Shown: positions 24,954 to 34,786 of the stretch, piece by piece
How positions within the stretch are numbered: position 1 is the stretch's first letter
Layout: every line of letters begins with the position of its first letter
DNA from: Clostridia bacterium
Lineage (GTDB): Bacteria > Bacillota > Clostridia > Oscillospirales > Acutalibacteraceae
Direction: 5' to 3'
Length of the DNA: 50,549 nucleotides
Assembly: GCA_017407705.1 (NCBI GenBank)
Contig: JAFQWA010000015.1
Coordinates: forward strand, 1 to 50,549
Made by a program: the position numbers and the translations under genes
Notes under the pieces: model-generated
Databases searched by the model: none
What the model saw: the letters and a program-made list of their open reading frames with translations, nothing else
Told to the model about the DNA's origin: nothing

Positions 24954-24980
24954 AAAAAACCGTCCGATGGACGGTTTTTT
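24954..24980. terminator. Bidirectional terminator, hflX / cotJC
   Basis: AAAAAACCGTCC and GGACGGTTTTTT around a GAT loop, between the two convergent genes. Confidence 0.9.
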
Positions 24981-24982
24981 TC

Positions 24983-25579
24983 TTATTTATCAAAGCTTGG
25001 GTTGAAGGCGTAAAAATTCTTGGAATCAAGATCGTCGATAACCTTTCTGAGTCCCTCACCGAAGCGCTGGAAGTGAACGATCTCGCGCTCACGCAAAAAC
25101 TTGATGGGATCTCTTACATCGGGATCATCAACAAGTCTTAACAGGTTGTCATAGCTAAGACGTGCTTTCTGCTCAGCCGCCATATCCTCGTGCAGATCGG
25201 CAATTACGTCGCCGGTTGAAGCAAAGGTCTCTGCTGAGAAGGGATTTCCTGATGCAAACTGCGGATAAAGTCCTGCAGTATGGTCCACAAAATAGGTGTC
25301 AAAACCGTCTTTTTTGATCTGGTCGATTGTCATATCCTTAGTAAGCTGATGCAAAATAGCACTAACCATTTCTAAGTGTGCTAACTCTTCGGTACCGATG
25401 TCGGTAAGGATAGCCTTAACCTCGTCATAAGGTGCGCTGTAACGCTGATGCAGGTAGCGCATAGACGCACCCAGCTCACCGTGAGGACCGCCCAACTGCG
25501 AAATAATAACCTTAGCAAGTGCAGGGTTGGGACGTGCTATTTTTACGGGATATTCAAGCTTTTTATCATAACTCCACAT
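24983..25579 (-). CDS. cotJC: Spore coat protein CotJC, manganese-catalase family
   Basis: A 198-residue ferritin-like protein of the manganese catalase family. Metal-binding helices include GELGASMRYLHQRY, IGTEELAHLEMVSAILHQL and the later HEDMAAEQKARLSYDNLL and REREIVHFQRFGE. In Bacillus it is incorporated into the spore inner coat. It is the last gene of a cotJA-cotJB-cotJC cluster, 3 bases after cotJB. Catalase activity is plausible from the family but not proven. Confidence 0.94.
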   Translation of the reverse strand: MWSYDKKLEYPVKIARPNPALAKVIISQLGGPHGELGASMRYLHQRYSAPYDEVKAILTDIGTEELAHLEMVSAILHQLTKDMTIDQIKKDGFDTYFVDHTAGLYPQFASGNPFSAETFASTGDVIADLHEDMAAEQKARLSYDNLLRLVDDPDVRDPIKFLREREIVHFQRFGEGLRKVIDDLDSKNFYAFNPSFDK

Positions 25580-25582
25580 AAA

Positions 25583-25837
25583 CTATTTCTCACCCTCCCA
25601 AGGCCATGGTCCCTTTACCCAGTCCCATGATCTTTCTTTTTCGCCGGCACCTCTTAATGTTAACGGGCCGAACCTCTTTTCATATTCCTCAGTTGCTTTT
25701 TCAGCTAACGCCTTGTTTTTTCTGAAATACTCCAGTGCCTCTTTATCGTTAGGGTGAGTATCCAAAAACATTCCTGCCTCGATCATAGCAAATTTATACA
25801 TTCTTACGTTTTTCAAAAGTTTTTCTTTTTCACTCAT
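25583..25837 (-). CDS. cotJB: Spore coat protein CotJB
   Basis: An 84-residue protein matching CotJB by its helical N-terminus (YKFAMIEAGMFLDTHPNDKEALEYF) and the C-terminal FGPLTLRG...WDWVKGPWPWEGE. It overlaps cotJA by 4 bases and precedes cotJC. Its molecular function in the coat is not known. Confidence 0.92.
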   Translation of the reverse strand: MSEKEKLLKNVRMYKFAMIEAGMFLDTHPNDKEALEYFRKNKALAEKATEEYEKRFGPLTLRGAGEKERSWDWVKGPWPWEGEK

Positions 25838-26037
25838 TTTTCCGTTGCCCTCCTACCTAAAAACGGCAAGTCAAGCTTGGCAAAGATAGTGCCTCTGCAC
25901 AGTGCTACGTCGTTATCGTAGATATGCTCCCACTTCTGGCAAGGAACATAAGCCATAGCCAAAGGCAGATTATCAATATCGTTTTTGCATATACCGTTAT
26001 CCATTCCCATGAAAATACGGTCATACATCTCGTTCAT
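25834..26037 (-). CDS. cotJA: Spore coat protein CotJA
   Basis: A 67-residue protein with the CotJA pattern LAMAYVPCQKWEHIYDNDVALCRGTIFAKLDLPF. In Bacillus it is needed with CotJC for coat assembly. First gene of the cotJ operon, ATG with GGAG. A CATAAAAT box about 45-50 bases upstream on the minus strand resembles a sigmaE -10 element (7 of 8), with a CATATA sequence 11 bases before it. The spacing is shorter than usual, so this promoter is only suggestive. Confidence 0.9.
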   Translation of the reverse strand: MNEMYDRIFMGMDNGICKNDIDNLPLAMAYVPCQKWEHIYDNDVALCRGTIFAKLDLPFLGRRATEK

Positions 26038-26112
26038 ATAGCTACTCCTTTTTGTTTTAATTACTGCCGCTCACTACATTTTATGCAAGTTTGTCCTATA
26101 TGTGAGAAAAAT

Positions 26113-26148
26113 AAAAAGTCATTGTGATTTTACTCACAATGACTTTTT
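26113..26148 (-). terminator. Terminator after the zinc-ribbon protein gene
   Basis: AAAAAGTCATTGTGA and TCACAATGACTTTTT form a 15-bp stem with a 6-base loop; T and A runs flank both sides. It isolates the cotJ operon from the gene upstream. Confidence 0.88.
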
Positions 26149-26156
26149 TAAAACCG

Positions 26157-26783
26157 TTAATTTTGTGCTGTTAAACCGAACAATGAATTTTGTGCGTACC
26201 ACTTACCGTTCATCTTCAATGATACTATTGTTTTTGAGGTTACTACCTCATTATCGTCACCGGTCAAGGTTATTTTCACAGTGATGTAAGCGGCGTCCTG
26301 AATTTCGGAGGATATGTACTGTCTCATTTCCTGCTGTAATCTAACTAAGGCATCGCCGGAAAGACGCTGTGTTTCCAGCACCTTTACTTTCGCTGAAACG
26401 TTTTTACCTAAATTTCCTTCCAACTGACTCTGTGCCTGAGTTTTAAACTCTTCCTCGTTCAAATACTTCTGACTGAACAAACTACGCTCGTTTTCTCTTA
26501 CATCAGGCGGAATATTCTCAAGATGCTTCTGAAAATTACCCTCATAAATAGCCTCTACAGAGTTTTCTACCGGCTGTGACGGAACTACCTTAGCAAAATA
26601 AATATATCCCACACATACGATGCACAAAACCAGTGCGATAGCGCTGATAACTATTCTTTTAGTTTTAGAATTAGACTTTCTGCCGCCTGTTCTTACAGTT
26701 TCCGATAACTCCTCACTGCCGCAAGAAGGACAAACGTTTACATCATCAGCCAAAGATGTGTTGCAGTTTAAACATTTTTTCAT
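26157..26783 (-). CDS. Zinc-ribbon membrane-anchored protein of unknown function
   Basis: A 208-residue protein. Residues 1-25 form a zinc ribbon (CLNC...CPSC). A basic linker (GGRKSNSKTKR) leads to one transmembrane helix (about 44-64), followed by an approximately 140-residue extracytoplasmic domain with repeated charged helices and a C-terminal beta-rich part (YITVKITLTGDDNEVV...MNGKWYAQNSLFGL). This layout, with ribbon inside and domain outside, is common in Bacillota, but I do not recognise a function. It lies 32 bases downstream of the AEC transporter gene on the same strand. Confidence 0.7.
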   Translation of the reverse strand: MKKCLNCNTSLADDVNVCPSCGSEELSETVRTGGRKSNSKTKRIVISAIALVLCIVCVGYIYFAKVVPSQPVENSVEAIYEGNFQKHLENIPPDVRENERSLFSQKYLNEEEFKTQAQSQLEGNLGKNVSAKVKVLETQRLSGDALVRLQQEMRQYISSEIQDAAYITVKITLTGDDNEVVTSKTIVSLKMNGKWYAQNSLFGLTAQN

Positions 26784-26815
26784 TTTCCTTATCCCCTATC
26801 AATTAAATACTCATT

Positions 26816-27748
26816 TTACAGTTTTGTAAGCACCAGCATAAGCGGAATGGTGATTATTGAAATAAGTGTGGTAAACGGAATCAGACGTGACGCCGTTTCG
26901 GTATCTCCGCCGAACTTAGCAGAGATCATCATATTATTCACCGCACAGGGTGCACAGGCAGGTACCATACAAGCGATAAGCAGATCGCCCTGCAGCTGCA
27001 TTACATACTTAAAAACTACCAGCATAATCAGCGGAATTACTATCAGCCTGATAACTGATGTTATCCACATCATTTTATCACGCAGACCCTGCTTGATATT
27101 AGAGTGAAGCAGGCAGTAGCCGGTGATTATCATGGCGATAGGTGTGTTTATCTCAGCTAAATACGCTACCGGCTTTGCGATTATTTCGTGGACGGGAATT
27201 CGCAGTAAAAACAAGGGCAAACCGATCAAAATTCCCAAAACACCGGGATTTAAAAACGCCTTTAGCTTGCTGGTTTTCTTATCAGACTTAAACAGTGCCA
27301 CACCGTAAGTCCAGGTGAAAACGTTTATGGCGATAACATAGGGTGATACCAAAAACACACCCTTCTCACCGATAAGTGCCTGAACAAGCGGCAGTGCCAT
27401 AAATCCGCCGTTAGAGAAAATTATGCCAAAGCGGTAAACCGCCTGCTTGCTTATAGGCTGTATCTTTTTAAACGCAAATGCGATAATAATACCCACCAGG
27501 TGGCAAAGCACAGCACAAGCAGCAGAGATCAGCAACTGAGTTACGGTGCTGTCGTTATATTCAACTTTTAAAAAAGCGTTAACTATAAGGCAAGGTGTGA
27601 TGATATACAGCAAAAAATCAGTGAACTGATCTATGCCGACTTTATTGACTACCTTATATTTCCCCATTAAAAGACCTGCAAATATCAGCACGAACAAAAT
27701 GCCCACCTGAATTGCAACGGTCAAACCGTAACTTAGTGCCTCAAGCAT
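26816..27748 (-). CDS. AEC-family transporter (auxin efflux carrier family)
   Basis: A 310-residue protein with about ten transmembrane helices in two repeats. Features include LFVLIFAGLLMGKYKVVNKVGIDQFTDFLLYIITPCLIV at the start, SNGGFMALPLVQALIGEKGVF and TPIAMIITGYCLLHSNIKQGLRDKMMW in the middle, and ACAPCAVNNMMISAKFGGD near the end. AEC proteins move organic acids such as malate or malonate; the substrate here is unknown. Confidence 0.88.
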   Translation of the reverse strand: MLEALSYGLTVAIQVGILFVLIFAGLLMGKYKVVNKVGIDQFTDFLLYIITPCLIVNAFLKVEYNDSTVTQLLISAACAVLCHLVGIIIAFAFKKIQPISKQAVYRFGIIFSNGGFMALPLVQALIGEKGVFLVSPYVIAINVFTWTYGVALFKSDKKTSKLKAFLNPGVLGILIGLPLFLLRIPVHEIIAKPVAYLAEINTPIAMIITGYCLLHSNIKQGLRDKMMWITSVIRLIVIPLIMLVVFKYVMQLQGDLLIACMVPACAPCAVNNMMISAKFGGDTETASRLIPFTTLISIITIPLMLVLTKL

Positions 27749-27765
27749 ATTTTCCTCATTCCAAA

Positions 27766-28689
27766 TTATTTATAAATTACTATCTCAGCCTTTTCGATAA
27801 CAACGTCGGTAACCGGACGGTCACTGCTGTTAACCTCACTCTTGCCGATCTTATCCACAATAGTCATATCCTCTGAGAAGACCTGACCGAATACCGAGTG
27901 TCCCTTACCTAAAGCGGAAAAAGCACCGTCTAAGTGGAAGTTGCCACCCTTTTGTTTATACATATCAATAACCTCTTGGGTTACTTTATTAGGATCCGCC
28001 ACAGAACCCTGAAGCATACTGTTAAATACGTCCAGCCACTCGTCGCCGTACTGCTTTTTGAGTTCTTCTTCATACTGCTTTTTATACTGCACATACATAT
28101 CATAGCCGCTCTTTATATTGTCCATACTGATATCAGCAGTATCACAAGTGTTGATAAAGAACTGACTGCCATTGGTGTGTTTGCCGCTGTTTGCCATAGA
28201 CAGTGAGCCTCTGAAATTCAAGAGGTTAGCGTTAAACTCATCCTCAAAGTCAACGCCCCAGGCACTTTGACCACCTGAGCCTGTGGCAGTGGGGTCACCG
28301 CCCTGGATCATAAAGTTATTGATAACACGGTGGAAAATTATACCGTCGTAATAACCTGATTTAATAAGAGACTTGAAGCTTGCAACAGTAATGGGTGCTT
28401 CATCGGGGAACAGTCTTATTCTTATCTTACCCATATCCTTAATGGTAAATACTGCAATCTCTTCACCGCTTTGGGGCTTTTCAAACTGAAAGCCTAACTT
28501 TTTATCGGTTCTGGATCCGTTTTTACCAACAGACACATATTTAGGCTTTTCCACAGCACCCTCTACCTGAGTGCCTCTTGTGGCAAGCTCTACACCTTTA
28601 AGCTCATCATCGGCTTTGTTGCAGCCCGATGCGGTGAGTAATACCATAACCACCGACATTATCGCCGCTGTAATTTTCAAAAATTTCAT
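27766..28689 (-). CDS. Lipoprotein peptidylprolyl isomerase (cyclophilin)
   Basis: A 307-residue protein with a lipoprotein signal (MKFLKITAAIMSVVMVLLTASGC, Cys near residue 23), so it should be anchored outside the membrane and help fold secreted proteins. The cyclophilin domain (about 80-300) shows [39 protein letters not shown] and HSVFGQV. An insert of about 50 residues (YKKQYEEELKKQYGDEWLDV...) interrupts the domain. Start ATG at 28689 with GGAG; an upstream in-frame start lacks this RBS. It follows the cytosolic cyclophilin gene by 4 bases, so the pair forms an operon. Confidence 0.92.
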   Translation of the reverse strand: MKFLKITAAIMSVVMVLLTASGCNKADDELKGVELATRGTQVEGAVEKPKYVSVGKNGSRTDKKLGFQFEKPQSGEEIAVFTIKDMGKIRIRLFPDEAPITVASFKSLIKSGYYDGIIFHRVINNFMIQGGDPTATGSGGQSAWGVDFEDEFNANLLNFRGSLSMANSGKHTNGSQFFINTCDTADISMDNIKSGYDMYVQYKKQYEEELKKQYGDEWLDVFNSMLQGSVADPNKVTQEVIDMYKQKGGNFHLDGAFSALGKGHSVFGQVFSEDMTIVDKIGKSEVNSSDRPVTDVVIEKAEIVIYK

Positions 28690-28693
28690 AAAA

Positions 28694-29293
28694 TTACTCC
28701 TCAATGATCTCAACAGTAATTATTTTAACCTCGTCAACGGGTTTGTCACCCATAGCAGTCTTAACGTTTGCGATAGCGTCAACAGTGTCCATACCCTCAA
28801 CCACCTGACCAAACACAGTGTGCTTGAAATCCAGCCAGGGAGTACCGCCAAGCTTTGCATAATTTTCATTTACCTCAGCGGGGAAACCACGGTCAACCAA
28901 CTGTTTCATCTGTGACATAAGTCCGTCATCAACCTCTGATGCGTGAACAATAAAGAACTGACTGCCGTTGGTGTTAGGACCTGCGTTTGCCATAGATAAT
29001 GCACCACGATAGTTACGCAGCTCTAAGCAACATTCGTCCTCAAAAGGATGACCGTAAATACTCTGACCGCCCATACCTGTACCTGTGGGGTCACCGCCCT
29101 GAATCATAAAGTCTTTAATAACTCTGTGGAAGATAATACCGTCGTAATAGCCCTGCTTTGCCAAGGTAGTAAAATTCTCAACGGTTTTGGGAGCTTTTTC
29201 AGGGAAAAGCTTGAACTTGATATCTCCCATAGTGGTTTTTATAATTGCAACAGTATCCCCTGCTGCTATAGGTTTAAGCTGCATATTGCTCAT
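28694..29293 (-). CDS. Cytosolic peptidylprolyl isomerase (cyclophilin)
   Basis: A 199-residue cyclophilin without signal peptide. Conserved blocks are [41 protein letters not shown] and [15 protein letters not shown]. It catalyses prolyl cis-trans isomerisation in the cytoplasm. Its ATG overlaps the stop of the upstream glycosyltransferase by one base. Confidence 0.94.
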   Translation of the reverse strand: MSNMQLKPIAAGDTVAIIKTTMGDIKFKLFPEKAPKTVENFTTLAKQGYYDGIIFHRVIKDFMIQGGDPTGTGMGGQSIYGHPFEDECCLELRNYRGALSMANAGPNTNGSQFFIVHASEVDDGLMSQMKQLVDRGFPAEVNENYAKLGGTPWLDFKHTVFGQVVEGMDTVDAIANVKTAMGDKPVDEVKIITVEIIEE

Positions 29294-30489
29294 TATTTTT
29301 TCTCCTTTTCATTTCTTCTGTAAGGAAGGTCCTTCGGCCAGGAAAATGCAATTTCCTCATAGCGGTTATACGCCCGTTTTACCGCGTCCTCCCAGGATAA
29401 ATACACATATTTTTGTGCGTTTTTTCCAACTTCTCTTAAATGCTCTTTGTCTTTGACGGCACACTTTATCTTATCCGCCATATCTTCGGCAGTTTCACTG
29501 CACAAAAATCCGGAAAAATCGTGCTGAACGCCTTCCGCTGCACAGCTTTTCTCAACTAAAATACTGGGCAACTCACAAGCGGCGGCTTCCTTTACCACTA
29601 AACCTGCGGTATCGTAAGTTGAGGGGAACATAAACAAATCAGCGCTACTGAAAAAGCCACGCATTACCTCACGGTCATACACCGTACCTGCAAATACTGT
29701 TTTATCCCCTAAGCCTATTCTTTTAGCATACTGCTCAATGGCAGGACGGTCAACACCGTCACCCACGAACACCATTTTAAAATCGATATCATCGGCAACA
29801 AGCTTTAAAGCGTCTAAAATAAGACCTACGTTCTTGTACCACATCATTCTGCCAACAAACAAGAAGGTCAGCTGGTTTTTATCAAGACCATACTGCGCTC
29901 TTATTTTATCAACAATTTTATCATCAGCCCTACCTAAAGGAAAGTCGGTACCGTTTTCCATAACACGGTACTTACCGGTGTAGCCGATGTTCCTGAGGCT
30001 TTCGGCGGCGCCTTCAGTAACCACCCACACCTCGTCGGCAAGATTTATGTTTCTGAGCAAAAATTTCATTGCTATTTTCTGAAACGCCTTGGTTGGAATA
30101 CGCTTTTTTATATCAATATCATATTTGGTATGATATGTGAAAACTATGGGAACCTTGTGTCTGAACTTGGATACTAAATCTGCAATTACCGATGACGCAA
30201 AGGGTGAGTGGATATGGATAAGATCAAATTTCTCATTGATTAAATCGTTGTAGGTTTTAAGAGATAACACGTTACCCACACGGTATCCCAGCTTCTTTGA
30301 AACGTCAAAGGAACCGTATCTGTAAACCTCAAAGGGATAATCGTCTATAACGTTGGGGTATTTGGGAGTAACAACTGTTACTCTGCCGTGATTAGCGTCA
30401 ATATTCTTGGCATAATTATAAACAGCGTTGGCAACACCGTCCACCGTTGGGGGAAAGGATTCGTTGAACAAGCCTATTTTAAGATCCAT
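29293..30489 (-). CDS. Glycosyltransferase family 4 (glycolipid-type)
   Basis: A 398-residue GT-B enzyme. The acceptor domain begins [26 protein letters not shown], and [18 protein letters not shown] and YHTKYDID follow. The donor domain has [18 protein letters not shown] and the catalytic EX7E region [26 protein letters not shown]. The N-terminal part resembles diacylglycerol glucosyl- or mannosyltransferases that make membrane glycolipids; the sugar and acceptor are not certain. First gene of a run with the two cyclophilins. Confidence 0.87.
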   Translation of the reverse strand: MDLKIGLFNESFPPTVDGVANAVYNYAKNIDANHGRVTVVTPKYPNVIDDYPFEVYRYGSFDVSKKLGYRVGNVLSLKTYNDLINEKFDLIHIHSPFASSVIADLVSKFRHKVPIVFTYHTKYDIDIKKRIPTKAFQKIAMKFLLRNINLADEVWVVTEGAAESLRNIGYTGKYRVMENGTDFPLGRADDKIVDKIRAQYGLDKNQLTFLFVGRMMWYKNVGLILDALKLVADDIDFKMVFVGDGVDRPAIEQYAKRIGLGDKTVFAGTVYDREVMRGFFSSADLFMFPSTYDTAGLVVKEAAACELPSILVEKSCAAEGVQHDFSGFLCSETAEDMADKIKCAVKDKEHLREVGKNAQKYVYLSWEDAVKRAYNRYEEIAFSWPKDLPYRRNEKEKK

Positions 30490-30542
30490 ATTCTCACCTA
30501 CCTTATGGCATATACTCTATTGTACCACAAATCTTAAATTCT

Positions 30543-31310
30543 TCAAGGATTTTTAATTTTAATTATTTCATCGTCATAGCTTGGCTGAGCGGTGTGATTA
30601 GGCGGAATAATAAGAAAATCATCATCGAAATTACCATCAGCAATCTTTTTAAGCAAAGCTATATCTCCGTCATACTCAGCAAAGCTCCAATTAAAATACT
30701 GAGCCGCTTTACGGGTAAATTCACTGTAATCGGGGTAATCGGGATTATGAGGCTTAACGTAAGCGGCATACTTATAGTCACGATACCAGTTATTCTCGGT
30801 TTCAAGTAAAAACTCAGCGTTGTCCTCGCCGTAAAGCTCAGCATAATGCTCCTTTAACCCCACAAAGTTTTCTTCACAGGGCATAGGTGTGTTTTCTATC
30901 CAGCCCGGGGTGTACCAATATGCTCCACCCTTCATACTGTCAAAAAGCTGTTTGTATCTGTCTCTTGAACCTAAAAACAGCGTAATACAATCGTGGGCTT
31001 TTGGGATTATCAGCGTGTGCTTTTTTGAGGTTAATCCAACTACTCCGTTAGAGCAAAGTCCGTAACCCAAAACGATAGCGTCTATCTCATCGGGCGCAGT
31101 ACCTACCCACCCGTTTTTACCGCAGTAGGTTCCTTCGTGACTGCCCTCGTCTATCTCATTTATTATTCTCTGCAATATCTCACGCAGCTTATCCGGTTCA
31201 TTATGATAACCCTGCTTAAGCCAGGTTATATCTATAACGTTTTTGCTCACAGCAATAAGCTCCGACAACTCACGGCAAAGCACCTTACAGGCAATAACTT
31301 TTATTCTCAC
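30543..31310 (-). CDS. DUF1638-type protein
   Basis: A 255-residue soluble protein with the DUF1638 pattern: IACKVLCRELSELI near the N-terminus, VLGYGLCSNGVVGL near residue 85, and IPKAHDCITLFLGSRDRYKQLF. Conserved Cys and His residues suggest metal or corrinoid binding, and family members are often near methyltransferases, but none is present here. Function unknown. Start: GTG at 31310 with AGAGG 8 bases away; the in-frame GTG at 31319 overlaps that RBS. Confidence 0.78.
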   Translation of the reverse strand: MRIKVIACKVLCRELSELIAVSKNVIDITWLKQGYHNEPDKLREILQRIINEIDEGSHEGTYCGKNGWVGTAPDEIDAIVLGYGLCSNGVVGLTSKKHTLIIPKAHDCITLFLGSRDRYKQLFDSMKGGAYWYTPGWIENTPMPCEENFVGLKEHYAELYGEDNAEFLLETENNWYRDYKYAAYVKPHNPDYPDYSEFTRKAAQYFNWSFAEYDGDIALLKKIADGNFDDDFLIIPPNHTAQPSYDDEIIKIKNP

Positions 31311-31329
31311 GCTACTCACCTCTTAAAGT

Positions 31330-31358
31330 ATTATACAATCTTTGTACTGCTTTGTAAA
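31330..31358 (-). promoter_or_regulatory. Promoter of the DUF1638 gene
   Basis: TTTACA (31358-31353), 17 bases, TATAAT (31335-31330) on the minus strand, divergent from the cimA promoter. Confidence 0.8.
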
Positions 31359-31376
31359 TAAAGAGTATTAAAGTGA

Positions 31377-31405
31377 TTGACAAAAATACATAAAAATAAT
31401 AAAAT
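31377..31405 (+). promoter_or_regulatory. Promoter of the cimA operon
   Basis: TTGACA (31377-31382), 17 bases, TAAAAT (31400-31405). The leader to the start codon is about 30 bases, leaving no room for a T-box or a peptide attenuator. Confidence 0.82.
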
Positions 31406-31440
31406 TATAAGTAAAGTTAATTTGTTAGGTGGTGGTATCA

Positions 31441-33018
31441 TTGAGCAAAATCGAAATTTTTGACAGCACTCTTCGTGACGGTGCTCAGGGTGAAAGTATA
31501 TCCTTTTCAGTACAGGATAAGCTGGATATTATACGTCTGCTTGATGATATTAAAATAGATTACATCGAGGCAGGAAATCCCGCATCTAACCCAAAGGATG
31601 CTGAGCTTTTTGAAAAGATAAAGCATTTAAAGCTTAAACATTCAAAGCTGGTGGCATTTGGTCCCACTCGCAGAAAAAATTCCTCTGCAGACAAGGATAC
31701 TGCTTTAAATATACTGGGTGATGCTCCCGTTGATACTGTCAGTGTATTCGGCAAGTGCTGGGACCTGCACGTCAGCGAGATTTTACATACCACAAATGAT
31801 GAAAACATCAATATGATAGCCGACAGTATTGCCTATTTAAAAGCTAAAGGCAAGCAGGTATTTTTTGATGCAGAGCATTTCTTTGACGGATTTAAGTCTA
31901 ACAAGGAATATGCTTTAAAGGTGCTTTCAGCGGCGGTGGATAGCGGCGCTGACAGACTTGTTCTGTGCGACACTAACGGCGGTACCTTCTACGATGAAAT
32001 AAGCGATATAACCGCTCAGGTCATATTAAATTTCCCCAACACGAAAATCGCTATCCACTGTCATAACGACTGCGGTATGGCGGTGGCATCTTCAGTGGCA
32101 GCGGTTTACTGCGGTGCTGATCAGGTGCAGGGCACCTTTATCGGTATCGGTGAGCGTTGCGGTAATACATCACTGGCATCGGTGATAGCAAATCTGCAGA
32201 TAAAACGTGATTACCAGTGTATTCCCCAAGATAAGCTTAGCCTTATAACCCCCACTGCAAGACATATTGCAGAAATCGCCAACACGTCTATCAAACGCTC
32301 GGAGCCTTATATCGGCAGTGCGGCGTTTACCCACAAGGCAGGTATGCACGCTGACGGTGTGGTGAAAAACACCGCTACCTTTGAGCATATTGAACCCTCA
32401 GCGGTGGGTAATAAGCGTAAGTTGCCCGTTTCTGAGATCTCAGGCAAAACTGCCATACATCACAAAATCAGCCGCTTTATGCCTCAAATAGGTAAAGACG
32501 AGGAGCTTATCGCTAAGGTCACTGACGAGCTTAAACGCCTTGAAAATCAGGGTTATCAGTTTGAAGCCGCTCAAGCCAGTTTTCAGATGCTGTGCCGACG
32601 CTTGCTTAGTGACTACACTCCCTCATTTAAGCTTATCAGTTACAACGTGTCCGACGTTTTGCCCTACACTGAGGGCAGTTCAGCCTGTGCTACCATAAAG
32701 GTCGAGGCAGGCGGCGAGACTAAGTCGGCGCAGTGTTTGGGAGAAGGTCCTGTTAACGCACTGGATAAAGCACTCAGAGAGTCGCTTAAAGGATTTTTCC
32801 CTCAGCTGAAATCCGTTCACCTTATCGACTACAAGGTTAGGGTTATGGACTCTAAAAACGCTACCGGTGCGGTGGTTAGAGTACTTATCACCTCTACTGA
32901 TGGTACCGACATCTGGACCACAGTAGGTGCGTCTTGTGATATTATTGAAGCAAGCTGGATTGCCCTTTGCGACTCCATTGAATACAAGCTTAATTTCTTA
33001 AACCAACCGAAAGGATGA
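31441..33018 (+). CDS. cimA: (R)-citramalate synthase
   Basis: A 525-residue protein of the isopropylmalate/citramalate synthase family. The start of the barrel ([27 protein letters not shown]) and the length fit citramalate synthases rather than LeuA. The metal site is at [13 protein letters not shown], and [14 protein letters not shown] follows. The C-terminal allosteric LeuA-dimer domain spans about residues 400-525. It condenses pyruvate and acetyl-CoA to citramalate, the threonine-independent route to 2-oxobutyrate and isoleucine. I chose TTG at 31441 after AGGTGG; an in-frame GTG upstream (31429) lies inside the RBS. leuC follows 7 bases later. Confidence 0.92.
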   Translation: MSKIEIFDSTLRDGAQGESISFSVQDKLDIIRLLDDIKIDYIEAGNPASNPKDAELFEKIKHLKLKHSKLVAFGPTRRKNSSADKDTALNILGDAPVDTVSVFGKCWDLHVSEILHTTNDENINMIADSIAYLKAKGKQVFFDAEHFFDGFKSNKEYALKVLSAAVDSGADRLVLCDTNGGTFYDEISDITAQVILNFPNTKIAIHCHNDCGMAVASSVAAVYCGADQVQGTFIGIGERCGNTSLASVIANLQIKRDYQCIPQDKLSLITPTARHIAEIANTSIKRSEPYIGSAAFTHKAGMHADGVVKNTATFEHIEPSAVGNKRKLPVSEISGKTAIHHKISRFMPQIGKDEELIAKVTDELKRLENQGYQFEAAQASFQMLCRRLLSDYTPSFKLISYNVSDVLPYTEGSSACATIKVEAGGETKSAQCLGEGPVNALDKALRESLKGFFPQLKSVHLIDYKVRVMDSKNATGAVVRVLITSTDGTDIWTTVGASCDIIEASWIALCDSIEYKLNFLNQPKG

Positions 33019-33025
33019 TAGCAAT

Positions 33026-34297
33026 ATGGCAATGACTATGACTCAAAAAATACTTGCCGCCCATGCAGGACTCAGTGAAGTCCGTGCAGGTCAGCTTATA
33101 AGTGCAAAGCTTGATATGGTACTGGCAAACGACATTACTGCACCCGTTGCTATCAACGAGTTTGAAAAATCAGGAGCAAATAACGTTTTCTCCACCACTG
33201 CCATTTCCTTGGTTATGGACCATTTTGTGCCCAACAAGGATATTAAAGCGGCACAGCAGTGCAGTCAGGTACGCCGCTTTGCTGATAAATACGATATTGT
33301 AAATTATTTTGATACAGATAAAATGGGCATTGAACACGCACTTTTGCCTGAGCAAGGCTTAGTTGGTGCAGGTGACTGCATAATCGGTGCTGACTCCCAC
33401 ACCTGCACTTATGGTGCTTTGGGTGCTTTTGCAACGGGTGTCGGCTCCACCGATATGGCCGCTGCTATGGCTACGGGCACTGCCTGGTTTAAAGTCCCCT
33501 CTGCTATTAAAGTGGTTATAAAAGGCAAAAAGCCCCGATTTGTCGGCGGTAAGGACGTTATTTTACACCTTATCGGCAGTATCGGGGTTGACGGTGCTTT
33601 GTACAAATCATTGGAATTTTGTGGTGAGGGTATTTCCGAGCTTTCAATGGACGACCGTTTGTGTATTGCCAATATGGCTATTGAAGCAGGTGCTAAAAAC
33701 GGTATCTTCCCCGTTGACGATACAACTCTTGCTTATTTAGAGGGCAGATTTCAGCGTGAAATTAAAGTATATTCTGCTGATGATGACGCTGTTTACGACA
33801 GCATAGTTGAAATTGATCTAACAACCTTAAAGCCCACTGTGGCGTTCCCCCATTTACCTGAAAACACACGCACTATTGATAACGTGGGTGAGGTTAAAAT
33901 TGATCAGGTGGTTATCGGCTCCTGCACTAACGGACGTATGGAGGATATGCGTGCGGCGGCTGAGATATTAAAAGGCAAAAAGGTCGCTAAAAATTTAAGA
34001 TGTATTATTATCCCTGCCACCCGTCAGATTTATCTTGACTGCTTAAAGGAAGGACTGCTTGAAATTTTCATCAACGCAGGCGCTGTTGTCAGCACACCCA
34101 CCTGCGGTCCTTGTCTTGGCGGATATATGGGAATTTTAGCAGAAAACGAACGTGCGGTATCTACCACAAACCGCAACTTTGTAGGTAGAATGGGTCACCC
34201 CACCTCTGAGGTTTACTTATCAAACCCATACGTTGCCGCAGCAAGTGCTGTTACGGGATATATTACCGATCCTTTAAGCGTGGTGAAAGGAGAATAA
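33026..34297 (+). CDS. leuC: Isopropylmalate/citramalate isomerase large subunit
   Basis: A 423-residue aconitase-superfamily protein. Three iron-sulfur ligand cysteines lie in [25 protein letters not shown] and [13 protein letters not shown]. The short monofunctional form pairs with a separate LeuD. It isomerises isopropylmalate or citramalate. Next to cimA and without leuA or leuB, the citramalate reaction is the likely one. 3 bases before leuD; RBS AAAGGATGA. Confidence 0.94.
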   Translation: MAMTMTQKILAAHAGLSEVRAGQLISAKLDMVLANDITAPVAINEFEKSGANNVFSTTAISLVMDHFVPNKDIKAAQQCSQVRRFADKYDIVNYFDTDKMGIEHALLPEQGLVGAGDCIIGADSHTCTYGALGAFATGVGSTDMAAAMATGTAWFKVPSAIKVVIKGKKPRFVGGKDVILHLIGSIGVDGALYKSLEFCGEGISELSMDDRLCIANMAIEAGAKNGIFPVDDTTLAYLEGRFQREIKVYSADDDAVYDSIVEIDLTTLKPTVAFPHLPENTRTIDNVGEVKIDQVVIGSCTNGRMEDMRAAAEILKGKKVAKNLRCIIIPATRQIYLDCLKEGLLEIFINAGAVVSTPTCGPCLGGYMGILAENERAVSTTNRNFVGRMGHPTSEVYLSNPYVAAASAVTGYITDPLSVVKGE

Positions 34298-34300
34298 CCT

Positions 34301-34783
34301 ATGAAAGCTGTTGGTAAAGTACATAAATACGGCAGTAACGTGGATACCGATGTTATTATCCCTGCCCGTTATCTCAACACCGCCGATCACAGTGAACTGG
34401 CAAAGCACTGTATGGAGGATATTGACAAGGATTTTGTCAGTCGCGTGAATGTGGGCGACATTATAGTTGCCGATAAAAATTTCGGCTGTGGCTCCTCAAG
34501 GGAACACGCTCCTATTGCCATTAAGGCTTGCGGTGTGTCTTGTGTTATAGCAAAAAGCTTTGCCCGAATTTTTTACCGCAACGCTATCAATATCGGTCTG
34601 CCTATATTAGAGTGTGATGAGGCTGACCGTATTAACAGCGGCGACCAGCTCCAAATTGATTTTGATAACGGCGTTATTGTGAACGTAACCTCAGGCGAAG
34701 AATATCACACCGAACCCTTCCCGCCCTTTATTCAGTCTATTATCAAAGCCGGTGGACTTATTAACTCAATAAAGGAAAAATAA
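34301..34783 (+). CDS. leuD: Isopropylmalate/citramalate isomerase small subunit
   Basis: A 160-residue swivel-domain protein. [21 protein letters not shown] and [16 protein letters not shown] are the hallmark motifs. It forms the heterodimer with LeuC. It precedes the MFS gene by 3 bases. Confidence 0.95.
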   Translation: MKAVGKVHKYGSNVDTDVIIPARYLNTADHSELAKHCMEDIDKDFVSRVNVGDIIVADKNFGCGSSREHAPIAIKACGVSCVIAKSFARIFYRNAINIGLPILECDEADRINSGDQLQIDFDNGVIVNVTSGEEYHTEPFPPFIQSIIKAGGLINSIKEK

Positions 34784-34786
34784 TCT

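Noticed and set aside
26070-26110. SigmaE promoter ahead of cotJA as a firm call
   Set aside because: The -10-like CATAAAAT is good, but the only -35-like sequence is 11 bases away instead of the usual 13-15, so it is mentioned only as a possibility in the cotJA entry.
31320-31440. Possible T-box or BCAA attenuator ahead of cimA
   Set aside because: The leader is too short, and no codon-rich small ORF or terminator hairpin was found between promoter and start.
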